From Campylobacter volucris (GTDB lineage Bacteria > Campylobacterota > Campylobacteria > Campylobacterales > Campylobacteraceae): a stretch of DNA of 64,000 nucleotides. The notes under the pieces were generated by a model. It saw only the letters and a program-made list of their open reading frames with translations. It was not told the DNA's origin and made no database searches. The stretch lies in contig NZ_CP043428.1 in assembly GCF_008245045.1 (NCBI RefSeq), positions 1 to 64,000 on the forward strand, read 5' to 3'. Both the position numbers and the translations under genes were made by a program. This document shows, one piece after another, positions 23,883 to 33,612 of the stretch. Numbering within the stretch: position 1 is the first letter of the stretch; each line of letters begins with the position of its first letter.

Positions 23883-23916
23883 AAATAAATACTTTTTTAT
23901 AAAAAAGTATTTATTT
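23883..23916. repeat. 34-base perfect palindrome in the divergent rluA-like/purB spacer
   Basis: Arms AAATAAATACTTTTTT (23883-23898) and AAAAAAGTATTTATTT (23901-23916) are exact reverse complements separated by AT. Both flanking genes point away, so it cannot be an ordinary terminator for either. It lies between the two promoters, ending 25 bases before the purB ATG. It may be an operator, a cruciform-forming site or a leader hairpin. Confidence 0.6.
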
Positions 23917-23941
23917 ATATTATACAAAAAAAGGTCTTAAA

Positions 23942-25270
23942 ATGGTCGAAAGATATAGCAGGGAAGCTATGGCTAAAAAATGGGATATTCAAGCAAAATA
24001 CGATGCTTGGTTAAAAGTAGAATTAGCCGCAGTAAAAGCTTGGAATAAACTTGGGCTTATTAATGATGAAGATTGTGAAAAAATCCTAAAAAACGCAAAA
24101 TTTGACATAGCAAGAATTAACGAGATAGAAAAAACCACCAAGCACGATGTTATAGCTTTTTTAACTAATATCAGTGAAAATTTAGGGGATGAAAGTCGTT
24201 TTGTGCATTATGCGATGACAAGTTCAGATTGTATCGATACAGCTGTGGCTTTGCAGATTAAAGAAAGTTTAGAATTAATACTACAAGATTTGGATGAGCT
24301 TTTAAAAGTTATTAAAACTAGAGCTTATGAGCATAAAAATACTCTTATGGTTGGAAGAAGCCATGGAATTCATGGAGAGCCTATAACTTTTGGTTTGGTA
24401 ATGGCTATTTGGTATGATTCTTTGATACATGCTAAGGATTTAATCATCCACGCTAAAGAAGTTATCAGCCATGGTAAAATTAGCGGGGCTATGGGAAATT
24501 TTGCTCACGCGCCGCTTGAATTTGAAGAAGAAGTTTGCAAAAATTTAGGTCTTAAACCCGCTTTAGTTTCTAATCAAATCATACAAAGAGACAGATATGC
24601 CCAAGTGATTTCAGCATTAGCCATATTAGCTTCAAGTTGTGAACAAATTGCTGTAGCGATTCGCCATTTTCAAAGGACTGAAGTTTATGAAGCCGAAGAA
24701 TATTTTTCAAGCGGACAAAAAGGAAGCTCTGCTATGCCGCATAAGAGAAATCCAGTTTTAAGTGAAAATATAACAGGACTTTGTAGGATTATAAGATCTT
24801 ATGTAACTCCAGCTTTGGAAAATGTAGCTTTATGGCATGAAAGAGATATATCTCATTCTAGTGTTGAAAGATTTATCTTGCCAGACGCTTTTGTAACTAC
24901 TGATTTTATGTTATCAAGACTTTGCGGAGTGATAGAAAAATTACTTGTATATCCAGAAAATATGATGAAAAATTTAAATTTAACAGGGGGCCTTGTATTT
25001 TCTCAAAGAGTATTGCTTGAGTTACCATTAAAGGGTATTAGCAGGGAAGATGCTTATAAAATAGTTCAAAAAAACGCAATGAAAGTTTGGCAAGATTTGC
25101 AAAATGGTAAGTCAGCTTTAAACGAAAAAGGCGAGAGTTTGTTTTTGATAGCGCTATTAAACGATGAGGATCTTAAAAAATCTTTAAACGAAGCAGATAT
25201 AAGAGAATGCTTTAATTATGATTATTACACAAAAAATGTGGATAAAATTTTTAATAGAACATTTCAATAA
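23942..25270 (+). CDS. purB: Adenylosuccinate lyase
   Basis: Cleaves SAICAR and adenylosuccinate in purine biosynthesis. The fumarase/aspartase superfamily signature SSAMPHKRNP is present, with catalytic TSSDCIDTAVA and GRSHGIHGEP segments. The 442 residues are normal. nrdA starts 15 bases downstream on the same strand, the order seen in C. jejuni, so the two nucleotide-metabolism genes are probably co-transcribed. Confidence 0.97.
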   Translation: MVERYSREAMAKKWDIQAKYDAWLKVELAAVKAWNKLGLINDEDCEKILKNAKFDIARINEIEKTTKHDVIAFLTNISENLGDESRFVHYAMTSSDCIDTAVALQIKESLELILQDLDELLKVIKTRAYEHKNTLMVGRSHGIHGEPITFGLVMAIWYDSLIHAKDLIIHAKEVISHGKISGAMGNFAHAPLEFEEEVCKNLGLKPALVSNQIIQRDRYAQVISALAILASSCEQIAVAIRHFQRTEVYEAEEYFSSGQKGSSAMPHKRNPVLSENITGLCRIIRSYVTPALENVALWHERDISHSSVERFILPDAFVTTDFMLSRLCGVIEKLLVYPENMMKNLNLTGGLVFSQRVLLELPLKGISREDAYKIVQKNAMKVWQDLQNGKSALNEKGESLFLIALLNDEDLKKSLNEADIRECFNYDYYTKNVDKIFNRTFQ

Positions 25271-25284
25271 GAGGGGTTGGAAAC

Positions 25285-27654
25285 ATGAAGGTATTAAAAA
25301 GAAATGGACGCACAGAAGAATTAGATGTGTCAAAGATTAAAAAATATACCACTGATGCGGTAGCAAATTTGGATAATGTTAGTCAAAGTGAGCTTGAAGT
25401 TGATGCAAAAATTCAATTTCGCGATGGTATAAGCACTGAAGAAATCCAACAAACTCTTATAAAAACAGCTGTGGATAAAATAGATATAGATAGGCCTAAT
25501 TGGACTTTTGTTGCTGCAAGATTGTTTTTATACGATCTTTATAAAAAAGTCAGTGGGTATAGTGGGTATAAGCATTTAAGAGAATACTTTGAAAAAGGTG
25601 AGAAAGAAGGTAGAATTTTACTTGGTCTAAAAGAAAAGTATGATTTAGATGATTTAAATGCCTATATAGATCCAAACAGAGATTTGCAATTTACTTATCT
25701 TGGGATTAAAACTTTATATGATAGATATTTAATTAAAGATTCTAAAGGTAATCCCATAGAGCTTCCACAGCATATGTTTATGGCTATTGCTATGTTTTTA
25801 GCGCAAAATGAGTTAGATTCTCAAACTTGGGCTAAGAAATTTTATGATTTAATCTCTAAATTTGAAGTGATGTGTGCAACTCCAACTCTGTCTAATGCTA
25901 GAACCACAAGACACCAATTAAGCTCTTGTTATATAGGAAGTACTCCTGATAACATAGAGGGAATTTTTGATTCTTATCAAGAAATGGCACTTTTGTCTAA
26001 ATTTGGCGGTGGTATAGGCTGGGATTGGTCCAAAGTTCGTGCTATGGGCGGAAGTATAGATGGGCATAAAAATGCAGCTGGTGGGATAATACCATTTTTA
26101 AAAATTACTAATGATATAGCAGTAGCAGTAGATCAACTTGGTACTAGAAAAGGTGCGATTGCAGTTTATATAGAGCCTTGGCATATGGATATAAATGACT
26201 TTTTAGATTTGCGTAAAAATTCAGGTGAAGAAAGAAGAAGAGCTCATGAACTTTTTCCGGCTTTATGGGTGAATGATTTATTTATGAAGCGTGTAAAAGA
26301 AAATGGAAAATGGACTTTATTTGATCCAGCTGATACGCAAGATTTATGTGATTTATATGGTGAGGCTTTTGAGCGAAAGTATGAAGAATACGAAAAAGAT
26401 GAAAGCATAGCTAAAGAAATAATTGATGCTAAAGAGCTTTGGAAAAAAATACTGCTTAGTTATTTTGAAAGCGGTTTGCCATTTTTGTGTTTTAAAGATA
26501 GTGCAAATAAAACAAATCCAAATGCTCATAGTGGGATCATAAGAAGTTCAAATTTATGTACAGAAATTTTTCAAAATACAGAGCCAAATTACTATCAAAT
26601 AAAAGTTACTTATGAAGATGGTAGTTTTGAAAATTTTAATGAAGAAGATGAAATAATCATCGATGGCGGTTATAAAAAATTTGCTAAGAAAATTTCTACC
26701 TTAGATAGCATTAATGGTAAAAAAGTTTATATAGTAGAAAAATTTAAAAACGAAGGTAAAACCGCAGTTTGTAATCTAGCTAGTATAAATTTAAGCAAAA
26801 TTAATACAAAAGAAGATATCCAAAGAGTTGTTCCAACAGCTATTAGAATGCTTGATAATGTGATTGATTTAAATTTTTATCCTCATTTAAAAGTAAAAAA
26901 TACCAACTTGAAATCTCGTGCTATAGGGCTTGGTGTAATGGGTGAAGCACAAATGCTAGCACAAGAGCAAATTCATTGGGGTTCTAGTGAGCATTTTGAA
27001 AGAATAGATCGCATTATGGAAATGATTAGCTATGAAGCCATTTTGGCTAGTTCTAATTTGGCTTTAGAAAAAGGAAAATATCCTGATTTTGAAGGTTCTA
27101 ATTGGAGCAAGGGTATAGTTCCTATAGATGTGGCTAATGAAAATGCTAAAAAACTTACAATTAGTGATGGATTGTTTTCTCAAAGCGAGTGTGATTGGGA
27201 AAAATTAAGAGAAAAACTAAAAAGAGATGGTATTAGAAATGGTTATTTGATGGCTATAGCACCAACTTCTTCTATATCGATTTTGGTTGGAACTACTCAA
27301 ACTATAGAGCCTGTGTATAAAAGAAAATGGTTTGAGCAAAATTTAAGTGGTATGATCCCTACTGTGGTTCCAAATTTAAATCTTGATACTTGGCAGTATT
27401 ATACCCCTGCTTATGAATTAGATCAAAAGATTTTAGTTAAAGCTGCTGCTATACGCGGTAAATGGATAGATCAAGGTCAATCTTTAAATATCTTTGTATC
27501 TTTAGATAAGGCAAGCGGTGGATATTTAAATGAAATTTATCAACTCGCATGGGAGCTTGGTATAAAATCAACTTATTATTTAAGAAGTGAAAGTCCAGAT
27601 AGTGAAAAGGTTAATGTGGCTGATCGTTCTATAGAATGTGAAGGTTGTCAGTGA
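25285..27654 (+). CDS. nrdA: Class I ribonucleoside-diphosphate reductase alpha subunit
   Basis: Reduces NDPs to dNDPs using a radical from NrdB, and therefore needs oxygen for cofactor assembly. An N-terminal ATP cone (residues about 1-90), SSCYIGSTPDN with the first redox Cys, SNLCTEIF with the catalytic Asn/Cys/Glu, and the C-terminal redox pair CEGC are all visible. The 789 residues are normal. nrdB is not in the window. This organism also has a class III enzyme at 46-48.7 kb. Confidence 0.97.
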   Translation: MKVLKRNGRTEELDVSKIKKYTTDAVANLDNVSQSELEVDAKIQFRDGISTEEIQQTLIKTAVDKIDIDRPNWTFVAARLFLYDLYKKVSGYSGYKHLREYFEKGEKEGRILLGLKEKYDLDDLNAYIDPNRDLQFTYLGIKTLYDRYLIKDSKGNPIELPQHMFMAIAMFLAQNELDSQTWAKKFYDLISKFEVMCATPTLSNARTTRHQLSSCYIGSTPDNIEGIFDSYQEMALLSKFGGGIGWDWSKVRAMGGSIDGHKNAAGGIIPFLKITNDIAVAVDQLGTRKGAIAVYIEPWHMDINDFLDLRKNSGEERRRAHELFPALWVNDLFMKRVKENGKWTLFDPADTQDLCDLYGEAFERKYEEYEKDESIAKEIIDAKELWKKILLSYFESGLPFLCFKDSANKTNPNAHSGIIRSSNLCTEIFQNTEPNYYQIKVTYEDGSFENFNEEDEIIIDGGYKKFAKKISTLDSINGKKVYIVEKFKNEGKTAVCNLASINLSKINTKEDIQRVVPTAIRMLDNVIDLNFYPHLKVKNTNLKSRAIGLGVMGEAQMLAQEQIHWGSSEHFERIDRIMEMISYEAILASSNLALEKGKYPDFEGSNWSKGIVPIDVANENAKKLTISDGLFSQSECDWEKLREKLKRDGIRNGYLMAIAPTSSISILVGTTQTIEPVYKRKWFEQNLSGMIPTVVPNLNLDTWQYYTPAYELDQKILVKAAAIRGKWIDQGQSLNIFVSLDKASGGYLNEIYQLAWELGIKSTYYLRSESPDSEKVNVADRSIECEGCQ

Positions 27655-27670
27655 AAATGGAGAAGCAAAT

Positions 27671-29656
27671 ATGTATAGGAAAAATTCATTACCAGAGTTT
27701 ACGCTTAGAGGTATAATTTTAGGAAGTATTTTAACGGTTATTTTTACAGCCTCAAATGTTTATTTGGGGCTTAAGGTAGGTCTTACTTTTTCAACTTCGA
27801 TTCCTGCTGTTGTGATTGCAATGGCAGTTTTAAAATTCTTTAAAGATTCAAACATTTTAGAAAACAATATGGTTCAAACTCAAGTTTCTGCCGCAGGAAC
27901 GCTTTCAGCGGTGATTTTTGTTATTCCAGGTCTTTTTATGTGTGGATATTGGTTTGAATTTCCTTTATGGCTGACTTTTATGCTTTGTCTTTGCGGTGGT
28001 GGTTTAGGGGTGCTTTTTACCATACCTTTGAGAAAAACTATGGTTGTTGAAAGTAAATTAGCATATCCTGAAGGACGCGCTGCGGCTGAAATTTTAAAGG
28101 TTGCTAATAAAGATCAAGCTGATAAAAAAGGAAAAATTGGTTTAAAAGAAATAGGCTTAGGGGCTATTTTAGCATCGATAGTGAGTTTATTTTCAAGTGG
28201 ATTTAAATTAATTGCAGGTGGGAGTAGTTTTGCTTTTATGTGGCAAAAAATGGCTTTTGGCTTATCTATGGGATATTCTGTAGCTTTATTAGGGGCTGGG
28301 TATTTAGTAGGAATAGCTGGTGGAGTAGCTTTGCTTGCAGGGATGATTTTAGCTTGGGCGGTATTTGTCCCTTATTTTTCTGTTAAAGAAAGTTTTGATA
28401 TAAGCTTAAGCGCTTTAGATATAGCTAATCAAATTTGGGCACAAAAAGTGCGTCTTATAGGTACAGGTGCTATAGCTATAGCAGCTTTATGGACTTTACT
28501 TGAACTTGCAAAACCTGTATATGAAGGAATGAAAAATTTACTCAAAACAACATCTTTTAATACTTATAAAGATTCTAAAGATACAGATTTATCTTTAAAG
28601 GTGATGTTGATTTTATTTGCATTAATGGTTTTTGGTTTGTTTGTATCTTTTTATGCTTTTGTGGCTGATTCAAATTTGTCTAGCTCTCATCAAGTACTTT
28701 TTGCGTTTTTGGGGACTTTGTTGGCTGTTTTTATAGGATTTTTTGTCGCATCAGCTTGTGGTTATATGGCAGGATTGGTTGGATCTTCTTCATCTCCTAT
28801 ATCAGGTATAGGCATTATAGCCATCATGGTTTCTTCTTTGATTATATTATTAATAGGATATAAAATAAATTTATTTAGCGATCCTTTAATGGCTAAATTT
28901 GCAATCGCTTTTGCTATTTTTACCACCAGTGTTATTTTAGCGATTGCAGCTATATCTAATGATAATCTACAAGATTTAAAAACAGGTTATTTGGTAGGAG
29001 CTACTCCTTGGAAACAACAAGTTTCTTTGATTATAGGATGTTTTTTTGGAGCCTTAGCTATAGCTCCTGTTTTAAATTTGCTTTATCAAGCTTATGGTTT
29101 TGTAGGTGCTATGCCAAGAGAGGATATGGATGCAGCAAATGCTTTAGCAGCACCACAAGCAAATTTAATGAATACCATAGCTCAAGGTATTTTCAATGCC
29201 AATATAGATTGGAATTATATTATTATAGGAGCTTTTGTAGGAATTGGTGTTATTATCATAGATCGTTTATTAAGAAAGAAAAATATGTCTTTACCTCCTT
29301 TGGCTGTTGGTATAGGTATTTATTTACCCCCTGTTGTAAGTACGCCTTTGTTTATAGGTGGCTTGATAGCATATTTAACCAAAAAGCGTCTTGAGAACAA
29401 ATATCACAACAACGCGCACAAAAAAGAATTCATGCAAGAACATGAGCAAAAAGGCATTTTGTTTGCTTCAGGATTGATAGTAGGAGAAAGTATTTTTGGT
29501 GTGCTTATAGCTGGTTTAACGGTATTTTCTGTGAGTAAATATGGTATTGAAAATCCACTTGCGATAACAAGTTCTTTTCAAAATAGTGAAAGCATTGGTT
29601 TAATTGTTTTTGCAATGATTATATTTATTTTTATAAAAAGAGTGCTTAAAAAATGA
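27671..29656 (+). CDS. OPT-family oligopeptide/metal-chelate transporter
   Basis: Polytopic inner-membrane protein of 661 residues with about 14-16 hydrophobic segments. The opening [16 protein letters not shown] and the later [17 protein letters not shown] and GATPWKQQ are typical of the bacterial OPT branch. Substrate is probably small peptides, but metal chelates cannot be excluded. The ATG at 27671 is preferred because TGGAGA lies eight bases upstream; the ATG at 27638 would sit inside nrdA. The final ATGA overlaps uppP. Confidence 0.9.
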   Translation: MYRKNSLPEFTLRGIILGSILTVIFTASNVYLGLKVGLTFSTSIPAVVIAMAVLKFFKDSNILENNMVQTQVSAAGTLSAVIFVIPGLFMCGYWFEFPLWLTFMLCLCGGGLGVLFTIPLRKTMVVESKLAYPEGRAAAEILKVANKDQADKKGKIGLKEIGLGAILASIVSLFSSGFKLIAGGSSFAFMWQKMAFGLSMGYSVALLGAGYLVGIAGGVALLAGMILAWAVFVPYFSVKESFDISLSALDIANQIWAQKVRLIGTGAIAIAALWTLLELAKPVYEGMKNLLKTTSFNTYKDSKDTDLSLKVMLILFALMVFGLFVSFYAFVADSNLSSSHQVLFAFLGTLLAVFIGFFVASACGYMAGLVGSSSSPISGIGIIAIMVSSLIILLIGYKINLFSDPLMAKFAIAFAIFTTSVILAIAAISNDNLQDLKTGYLVGATPWKQQVSLIIGCFFGALAIAPVLNLLYQAYGFVGAMPREDMDAANALAAPQANLMNTIAQGIFNANIDWNYIIIGAFVGIGVIIIDRLLRKKNMSLPPLAVGIGIYLPPVVSTPLFIGGLIAYLTKKRLENKYHNNAHKKEFMQEHEQKGILFASGLIVGESIFGVLIAGLTVFSVSKYGIENPLAITSSFQNSESIGLIVFAMIIFIFIKRVLKK

Positions 29657-30459
29657 ATATAGAATATTATTATGCTTTAATCCTAGGAATCATAGAAGGT
29701 TTGACTGAATTTTTACCTGTTTCTTCTACAGGTCATATGATCTTAGGAGCAGAACTTTTGCGTTTGCAAATTAATGATTTTTGGCGTAGTTTTTTCATTA
29801 TAATCCAGCTTGGATCCATCCTAGCTGTGATTTTTATATTTAAAGATAGACTGGTTCAAAAAATAGACATATGGCTTAAATTATTTGTGGGTTTTTTACC
29901 AGCAGGTGGTGTGGGCTTTATAATGTATAAATTTTTAAAAGAATTATTTAATGGCTATACGGTAGCTACTATGCTTATTATAGGGGGTATTATATTTATC
30001 ATTATAGAGCTTAAACATAGAAAAAAAGATTATGCTATACATTCTTTAGATGAGGTGAGCTATAAGCAAGCTTTTTTAATAGGCTTAACTCAAGCTTTAG
30101 CTATCATACCAGGGACTTCAAGAAGTGGTGCTAGTATTATTGGGGGGTTATTGTTAGGACTTGATCGCAAAATTGCTTCTGAATTTTCATTTTTACTTGC
30201 GATTCCTACTATGATAGCTGCAACTTCTTATAGTATTTATAAAGAGCCAGAAATTTTAAGCAATATGAATAATTTCATACCTTTATCAATAGGTTTTATA
30301 ACAGCATTTATAACAGCATTTATAGTGATTAAAATTTTTTTAAAGCTTATTAGTAAGATAAATTTTATACCATTTGGAACTTATAGGATAATTTTAGGTT
30401 TAATCTTTTTATGGCTTTTTGCAAATGGAATTTTAGATACAAGTAAAACTAGTATTTAA
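29653..30459 (+). CDS. uppP: Undecaprenyl-diphosphatase UppP/BacA
   Basis: Recycles undecaprenyl pyrophosphate, the carrier for peptidoglycan and surface glycans, and gives bacitracin tolerance. The motifs [15 protein letters not shown] (residues about 14-28) and [10 protein letters not shown] of the BacA family are intact. The 268 residues carry about seven or eight membrane spans. ATGA overlap with the OPT transporter indicates coupling; the same pair occurs in C. jejuni (Cj0204-Cj0205). Confidence 0.97.
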   Translation: MNIEYYYALILGIIEGLTEFLPVSSTGHMILGAELLRLQINDFWRSFFIIIQLGSILAVIFIFKDRLVQKIDIWLKLFVGFLPAGGVGFIMYKFLKELFNGYTVATMLIIGGIIFIIIELKHRKKDYAIHSLDEVSYKQAFLIGLTQALAIIPGTSRSGASIIGGLLLGLDRKIASEFSFLLAIPTMIAATSYSIYKEPEILSNMNNFIPLSIGFITAFITAFIVIKIFLKLISKINFIPFGTYRIILGLIFLWLFANGILDTSKTSI

Positions 30460-30473
30460 AAACATAAAATATT

Positions 30474-30499
30474 CTTAATTTAAAACAATATTAAGTTTT
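30474..30499 (+). terminator. Weak hairpin after uppP
   Basis: CTTAAT (30474-30479) pairs with ATTAAG (30490-30495) and is followed by TTTTC. The six-base, AT-rich stem between uppP and thrS could be a weak terminator. A second short stem, CTCAC (30535-30539) with GTGAG (30547-30551), lies just before the thrS start and might affect its translation. Confidence 0.35.
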
Positions 30500-30565
30500 C
30501 ATAGCTAAAATTGTCTTTAAAATTTTAAATGAAGCTCACAAAGTAGGTGAGTGATAAGGGTAAAA

Positions 30566-32377
30566 ATGACAAAAGATATTATCGCATATATAGATAATGG
30601 TGCTTTGATAGATACTCAAAGCTGTAAAGATAATGCAAATTTAACTCCGATTTTTTTTGATAATTCTAAAGATAGCTTAGAAGTCATTCGTCATTCTTGT
30701 GCGCATTTGATGGCGCAAGCTATTAAAAGCTTATATCCAGAAGCTAAATTTTTTGTTGGTCCTGTTATAGAAGATGGATTTTATTATGATTTTAGAGTAA
30801 ATAGTAAAATTTCTGAAGAAGATCTAGCTAAGATAGAAAAGAAAATGAAAGAACTAGCTCAATTAAAGCTAGATATAACCAAGTATGAACTTTCAAAACA
30901 AGAAGTTAAAGAAAAATTTATAGATGATGATTTAAAACAAGAAGTTTTATTAAGAATTCCAGATGGTAAGGTAAGTGTTTATAAACAAGGCGATTTTGAG
31001 GATTTATGTAGAGGTCCTCATGTGCCTAATACAACATATTTGAGATTTTTTAAATTAACACGAGTTGCTGGAGCATATTTAGGTGGCGATGAAAAAAGAG
31101 AAATGCTTACTAGAATTTATGGCGTGGCATTTGCTGATAAAGAAAGTTTAAATGAATATTTAAAAATCATAGAAGAAGCAAAAAAAAGAGATCATAGAAA
31201 GCTTGGCAATGAAATGAAACTTTTTGCTTTTGATGATGAAATAGGAGGCGGTCTTCCTATATGGCTTAGCAATGGTGCGAAATTAAGAAGTAAATTAGAG
31301 CATTTATTATACAAAGCACATAGATTAAGAGGGTATGAGCCAGTTAGAGGCCCAGAACTTTTAAAAGCTGATGCTTGGAAAATAAGCGGACATTATGCAA
31401 ATTATAAAGAAAATATGTATTTTACTCAAATTGATGAGCAAGAATATGGCATAAAACCTATGAATTGTGTGGGACATATCAAAGTTTATCAAAATGATGT
31501 GAGATCTTATAGAGATTTACCTTTGAAATTTTTTGAATACGGTGTGGTTCATAGACATGAAAAAAGCGGTGTTTTGCATGGGCTTTTTAGGGTTAGAGAA
31601 TTCACTCAAGATGATGCGCATATTTTTTGTATGCCAAGTCAAATCAAAGAACAAGTTTTAGAAATTTTAAGTTTTGTTGATACCTTAATGAAAGCTTTTG
31701 AATTTGATTATGAAATGGAAATTTCTACTAGACCAAGCAAAGCAATTGGTGATGATGAAATTTGGAACATAGCTACCAATGCTTTAAAAGAAGCTTTAAA
31801 TGAGCAGGGTTTAAAATATGGCATAGATGAAGGCGGTGGAGCTTTTTATGGTCCAAAAATAGATATAAAAATAACAGATGCACTAAAAAGAAAATGGCAA
31901 TGTGGAACCATACAAGTAGATTTTAATCTACCAAATCGTTTTGAACTTGAATATACTGATGCAAATAATGAAAAAAAGCAACCTGTAATGCTCCATCGTG
32001 CGATTTTAGGTTCTTTTGAAAGATTTATAGGAATTTTAATAGAACATTGCGGTGGCGAGTTGCCATTTTTTATCGCACCAACTCAAGTGGCTATAGTGCC
32101 AATTTCACAAAATCATCATGAATATGCAAAAAAAATCGCCACACAGCTTTTAGAGCTTGGTATTGATAGTGAAATTTATGCTAAAAATGAAAGTTTAAAT
32201 AAAAAAATTCGCCTAGCTGAAAAAGCACATGTTCCTATGATACTTGTATTAGGTGATGAAGAAGTAGCAAATGAAAGTGTTGCATTAAGAGATAGAAGAG
32301 CAAAAGAACAAAAAACATTGACTTTAGATGAATTTATAACCCTAACAAAGGAGAAATTAAGTGAGGTACGCTTTTGA
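30566..32377 (+). CDS. thrS: Threonyl-tRNA synthetase
   Basis: Charges tRNA-Thr. The class II core is visible: [11 protein letters not shown] editing-domain histidines, MNCVGHI with a zinc Cys, [27 protein letters not shown] (motif 2 region) and the C-terminal anticodon-binding domain. The ATG at 30566 is chosen, giving 603 residues, because AAGGG lies five bases upstream. An in-frame GTG at 30551 would add five residues. The stop overlaps the infC start by four bases. Confidence 0.97.
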   Translation: MTKDIIAYIDNGALIDTQSCKDNANLTPIFFDNSKDSLEVIRHSCAHLMAQAIKSLYPEAKFFVGPVIEDGFYYDFRVNSKISEEDLAKIEKKMKELAQLKLDITKYELSKQEVKEKFIDDDLKQEVLLRIPDGKVSVYKQGDFEDLCRGPHVPNTTYLRFFKLTRVAGAYLGGDEKREMLTRIYGVAFADKESLNEYLKIIEEAKKRDHRKLGNEMKLFAFDDEIGGGLPIWLSNGAKLRSKLEHLLYKAHRLRGYEPVRGPELLKADAWKISGHYANYKENMYFTQIDEQEYGIKPMNCVGHIKVYQNDVRSYRDLPLKFFEYGVVHRHEKSGVLHGLFRVREFTQDDAHIFCMPSQIKEQVLEILSFVDTLMKAFEFDYEMEISTRPSKAIGDDEIWNIATNALKEALNEQGLKYGIDEGGGAFYGPKIDIKITDALKRKWQCGTIQVDFNLPNRFELEYTDANNEKKQPVMLHRAILGSFERFIGILIEHCGGELPFFIAPTQVAIVPISQNHHEYAKKIATQLLELGIDSEIYAKNESLNKKIRLAEKAHVPMILVLGDEEVANESVALRDRRAKEQKTLTLDEFITLTKEKLSEVRF

Positions 32378-32895
32378 GTAAAGAAAAAGAAGTTTTGCTA
32401 AATGATGAAATCGAAGCAGATGAGATTAGATGTATAGGTGATGATGGCAAAGTTTATGGCATTATTAGTTCAGATGAAGCTTTAGATATAGCAAATAGAC
32501 TAGGACTTGATTTGGTGATGATAGCTCCTGATGCAAAACCACCAGTATGCAAAATAATGGACTATGGAAAATTTCGCTATCAGCAAGAGAAAAAACAAAA
32601 AGAAGCTAAGAAAAAACAAAAAGTTATTGATGTAAAAGAAATTAAACTTTCTGTAAAAATTGCTCAAAATGATATAAATTATAAAGTAAAACACGCTAGC
32701 GAATTTTTAGAACAAGGTAAGCATGTTAAATTTAGAGTTTTTCTAAAAGGTCGTGAGATGGGTACTCCAGAAGCAGCCATAGCTTTGCTTGAAAAAATTT
32801 GGCAAATGGTAGAAGAGATAGCAGATAGAGACAAAGAACCTTTACTCGAAGGTCGTTATGTAAATATGTTAGTAACTCCTAAAAAGAAAAAGTAA
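32374..32895 (+). CDS. infC: Translation initiation factor IF-3 (TTG start)
   Basis: Binds the 30S subunit, prevents premature 50S joining and proofreads the start codon. The 173 residues show the IF3 N-domain ([14 protein letters not shown]), [17 protein letters not shown] and the Lys-rich linker. The only supported start is TTG at 32374, inside the thrS stop, with GAGG seven bases upstream. Rare start codons on infC are known to let IF3 repress its own translation. In many bacteria rpmI and rplT follow at once; here a restriction-modification pair lies between. Confidence 0.96.
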   Translation: MSKEKEVLLNDEIEADEIRCIGDDGKVYGIISSDEALDIANRLGLDLVMIAPDAKPPVCKIMDYGKFRYQQEKKQKEAKKKQKVIDVKEIKLSVKIAQNDINYKVKHASEFLEQGKHVKFRVFLKGREMGTPEAAIALLEKIWQMVEEIADRDKEPLLEGRYVNMLVTPKKKK

Positions 32896-32898
32896 ATT

Positions 32899-33612
32899 AT
32901 GCCAAGAGAAGCTTTGAGAAATAGTTTAGAACAACATAAACCAAAAAATGTTGTTTCTAAAAATGATGATTTAAATATCAACGAGGCTATGGAAAAAACT
33001 AAGATATATTTGGAAAATAGATTTGGTAATATTGAAAATTTTACCAAAGAAAAGTATTATCTCACTATAGAGAAAAAGATTGATATATCATTTATGATTG
33101 ATAGTATAAAAAATACAAAAATTAGGGCCCAATTTGATACAGCATATATACATCATTCCATAAAACCAGATGGCGGTGTTTTATTTTTGAATAGTTTTTC
33201 TGGATTAAAAAAAATATTATTAATAGCTGAGGCAAAGCGACAAGGAACAAATGATGTTAGATTGCAAGAAGGTAAAAATAAACAGGCCACAGGAAATGCA
33301 ATAGAAAGGTTGGGTAAAAATTTAACAGGTATTAAAGCTATGTTAAATCATGAAAAAATAACACCTTTTGTGTGTTTTGGTTGGGGTTGCGATTTTGCTT
33401 CAGACCAAAAAAGTGTTTTGGCAAAACTTAATGTTCTTAATGAATTTTATTATTTGAATAAAACATATATTTTCAAATCAGATGGAAACAGTGATCATAA
33501 TTACTTTTCACCAGTTAGTATGTATTTTAGAGAAGAAAAGTGGAAAGTTGAAGAAATGTTTGAGATTATGAAAGAAATAGCTGAAACATCATTAAGGTAT
33601 TATATTTTTTGA
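32899..33612 (+). CDS. EcoRI-family type II restriction endonuclease
   Basis: Predicted DNA endonuclease of 237 residues. The catalytic PD-(D/E)xK residues fall at D91 (KPDGG), E111 and K113 (IAEAKRQG), the same numbers as D91/E111/K113 in EcoRI. QATGNAIERLGKN (129-141) matches the EcoRI recognition helix containing GNAIER (N141, A142, E144, R145 in EcoRI). It is about 40 residues shorter than EcoRI, mostly at the C-terminus. The target is probably GAATTC or the looser RAATTY. It begins three bases after infC and its TGA overlaps the methyltransferase ATG. Confidence 0.9.
   Translation: MPREALRNSLEQHKPKNVVSKNDDLNINEAMEKTKIYLENRFGNIENFTKEKYYLTIEKKIDISFMIDSIKNTKIRAQFDTAYIHHSIKPDGGVLFLNSFSGLKKILLIAEAKRQGTNDVRLQEGKNKQATGNAIERLGKNLTGIKAMLNHEKITPFVCFGWGCDFASDQKSVLAKLNVLNEFYYLNKTYIFKSDGNSDHNYFSPVSMYFREEKWKVEEMFEIMKEIAETSLRYYIF

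Noticed and set aside
29008-29394. 128-codon alternative-frame ORF inside the OPT transporter
   Set aside because: It lies wholly within the transporter in another frame, has no ribosome site of its own, and has an unusual Phe/Tyr/Cys-rich composition typical of a shadow frame.
30138-30150. Run of six G in uppP (and similar six-G runs near 52212 and 63626) as possible phase-variable tracts
   Set aside because: Six is below the length at which Campylobacter poly-G tracts usually vary. They encode conserved residues (for example Gly-Gly in murI) and no run of seven or more was seen.
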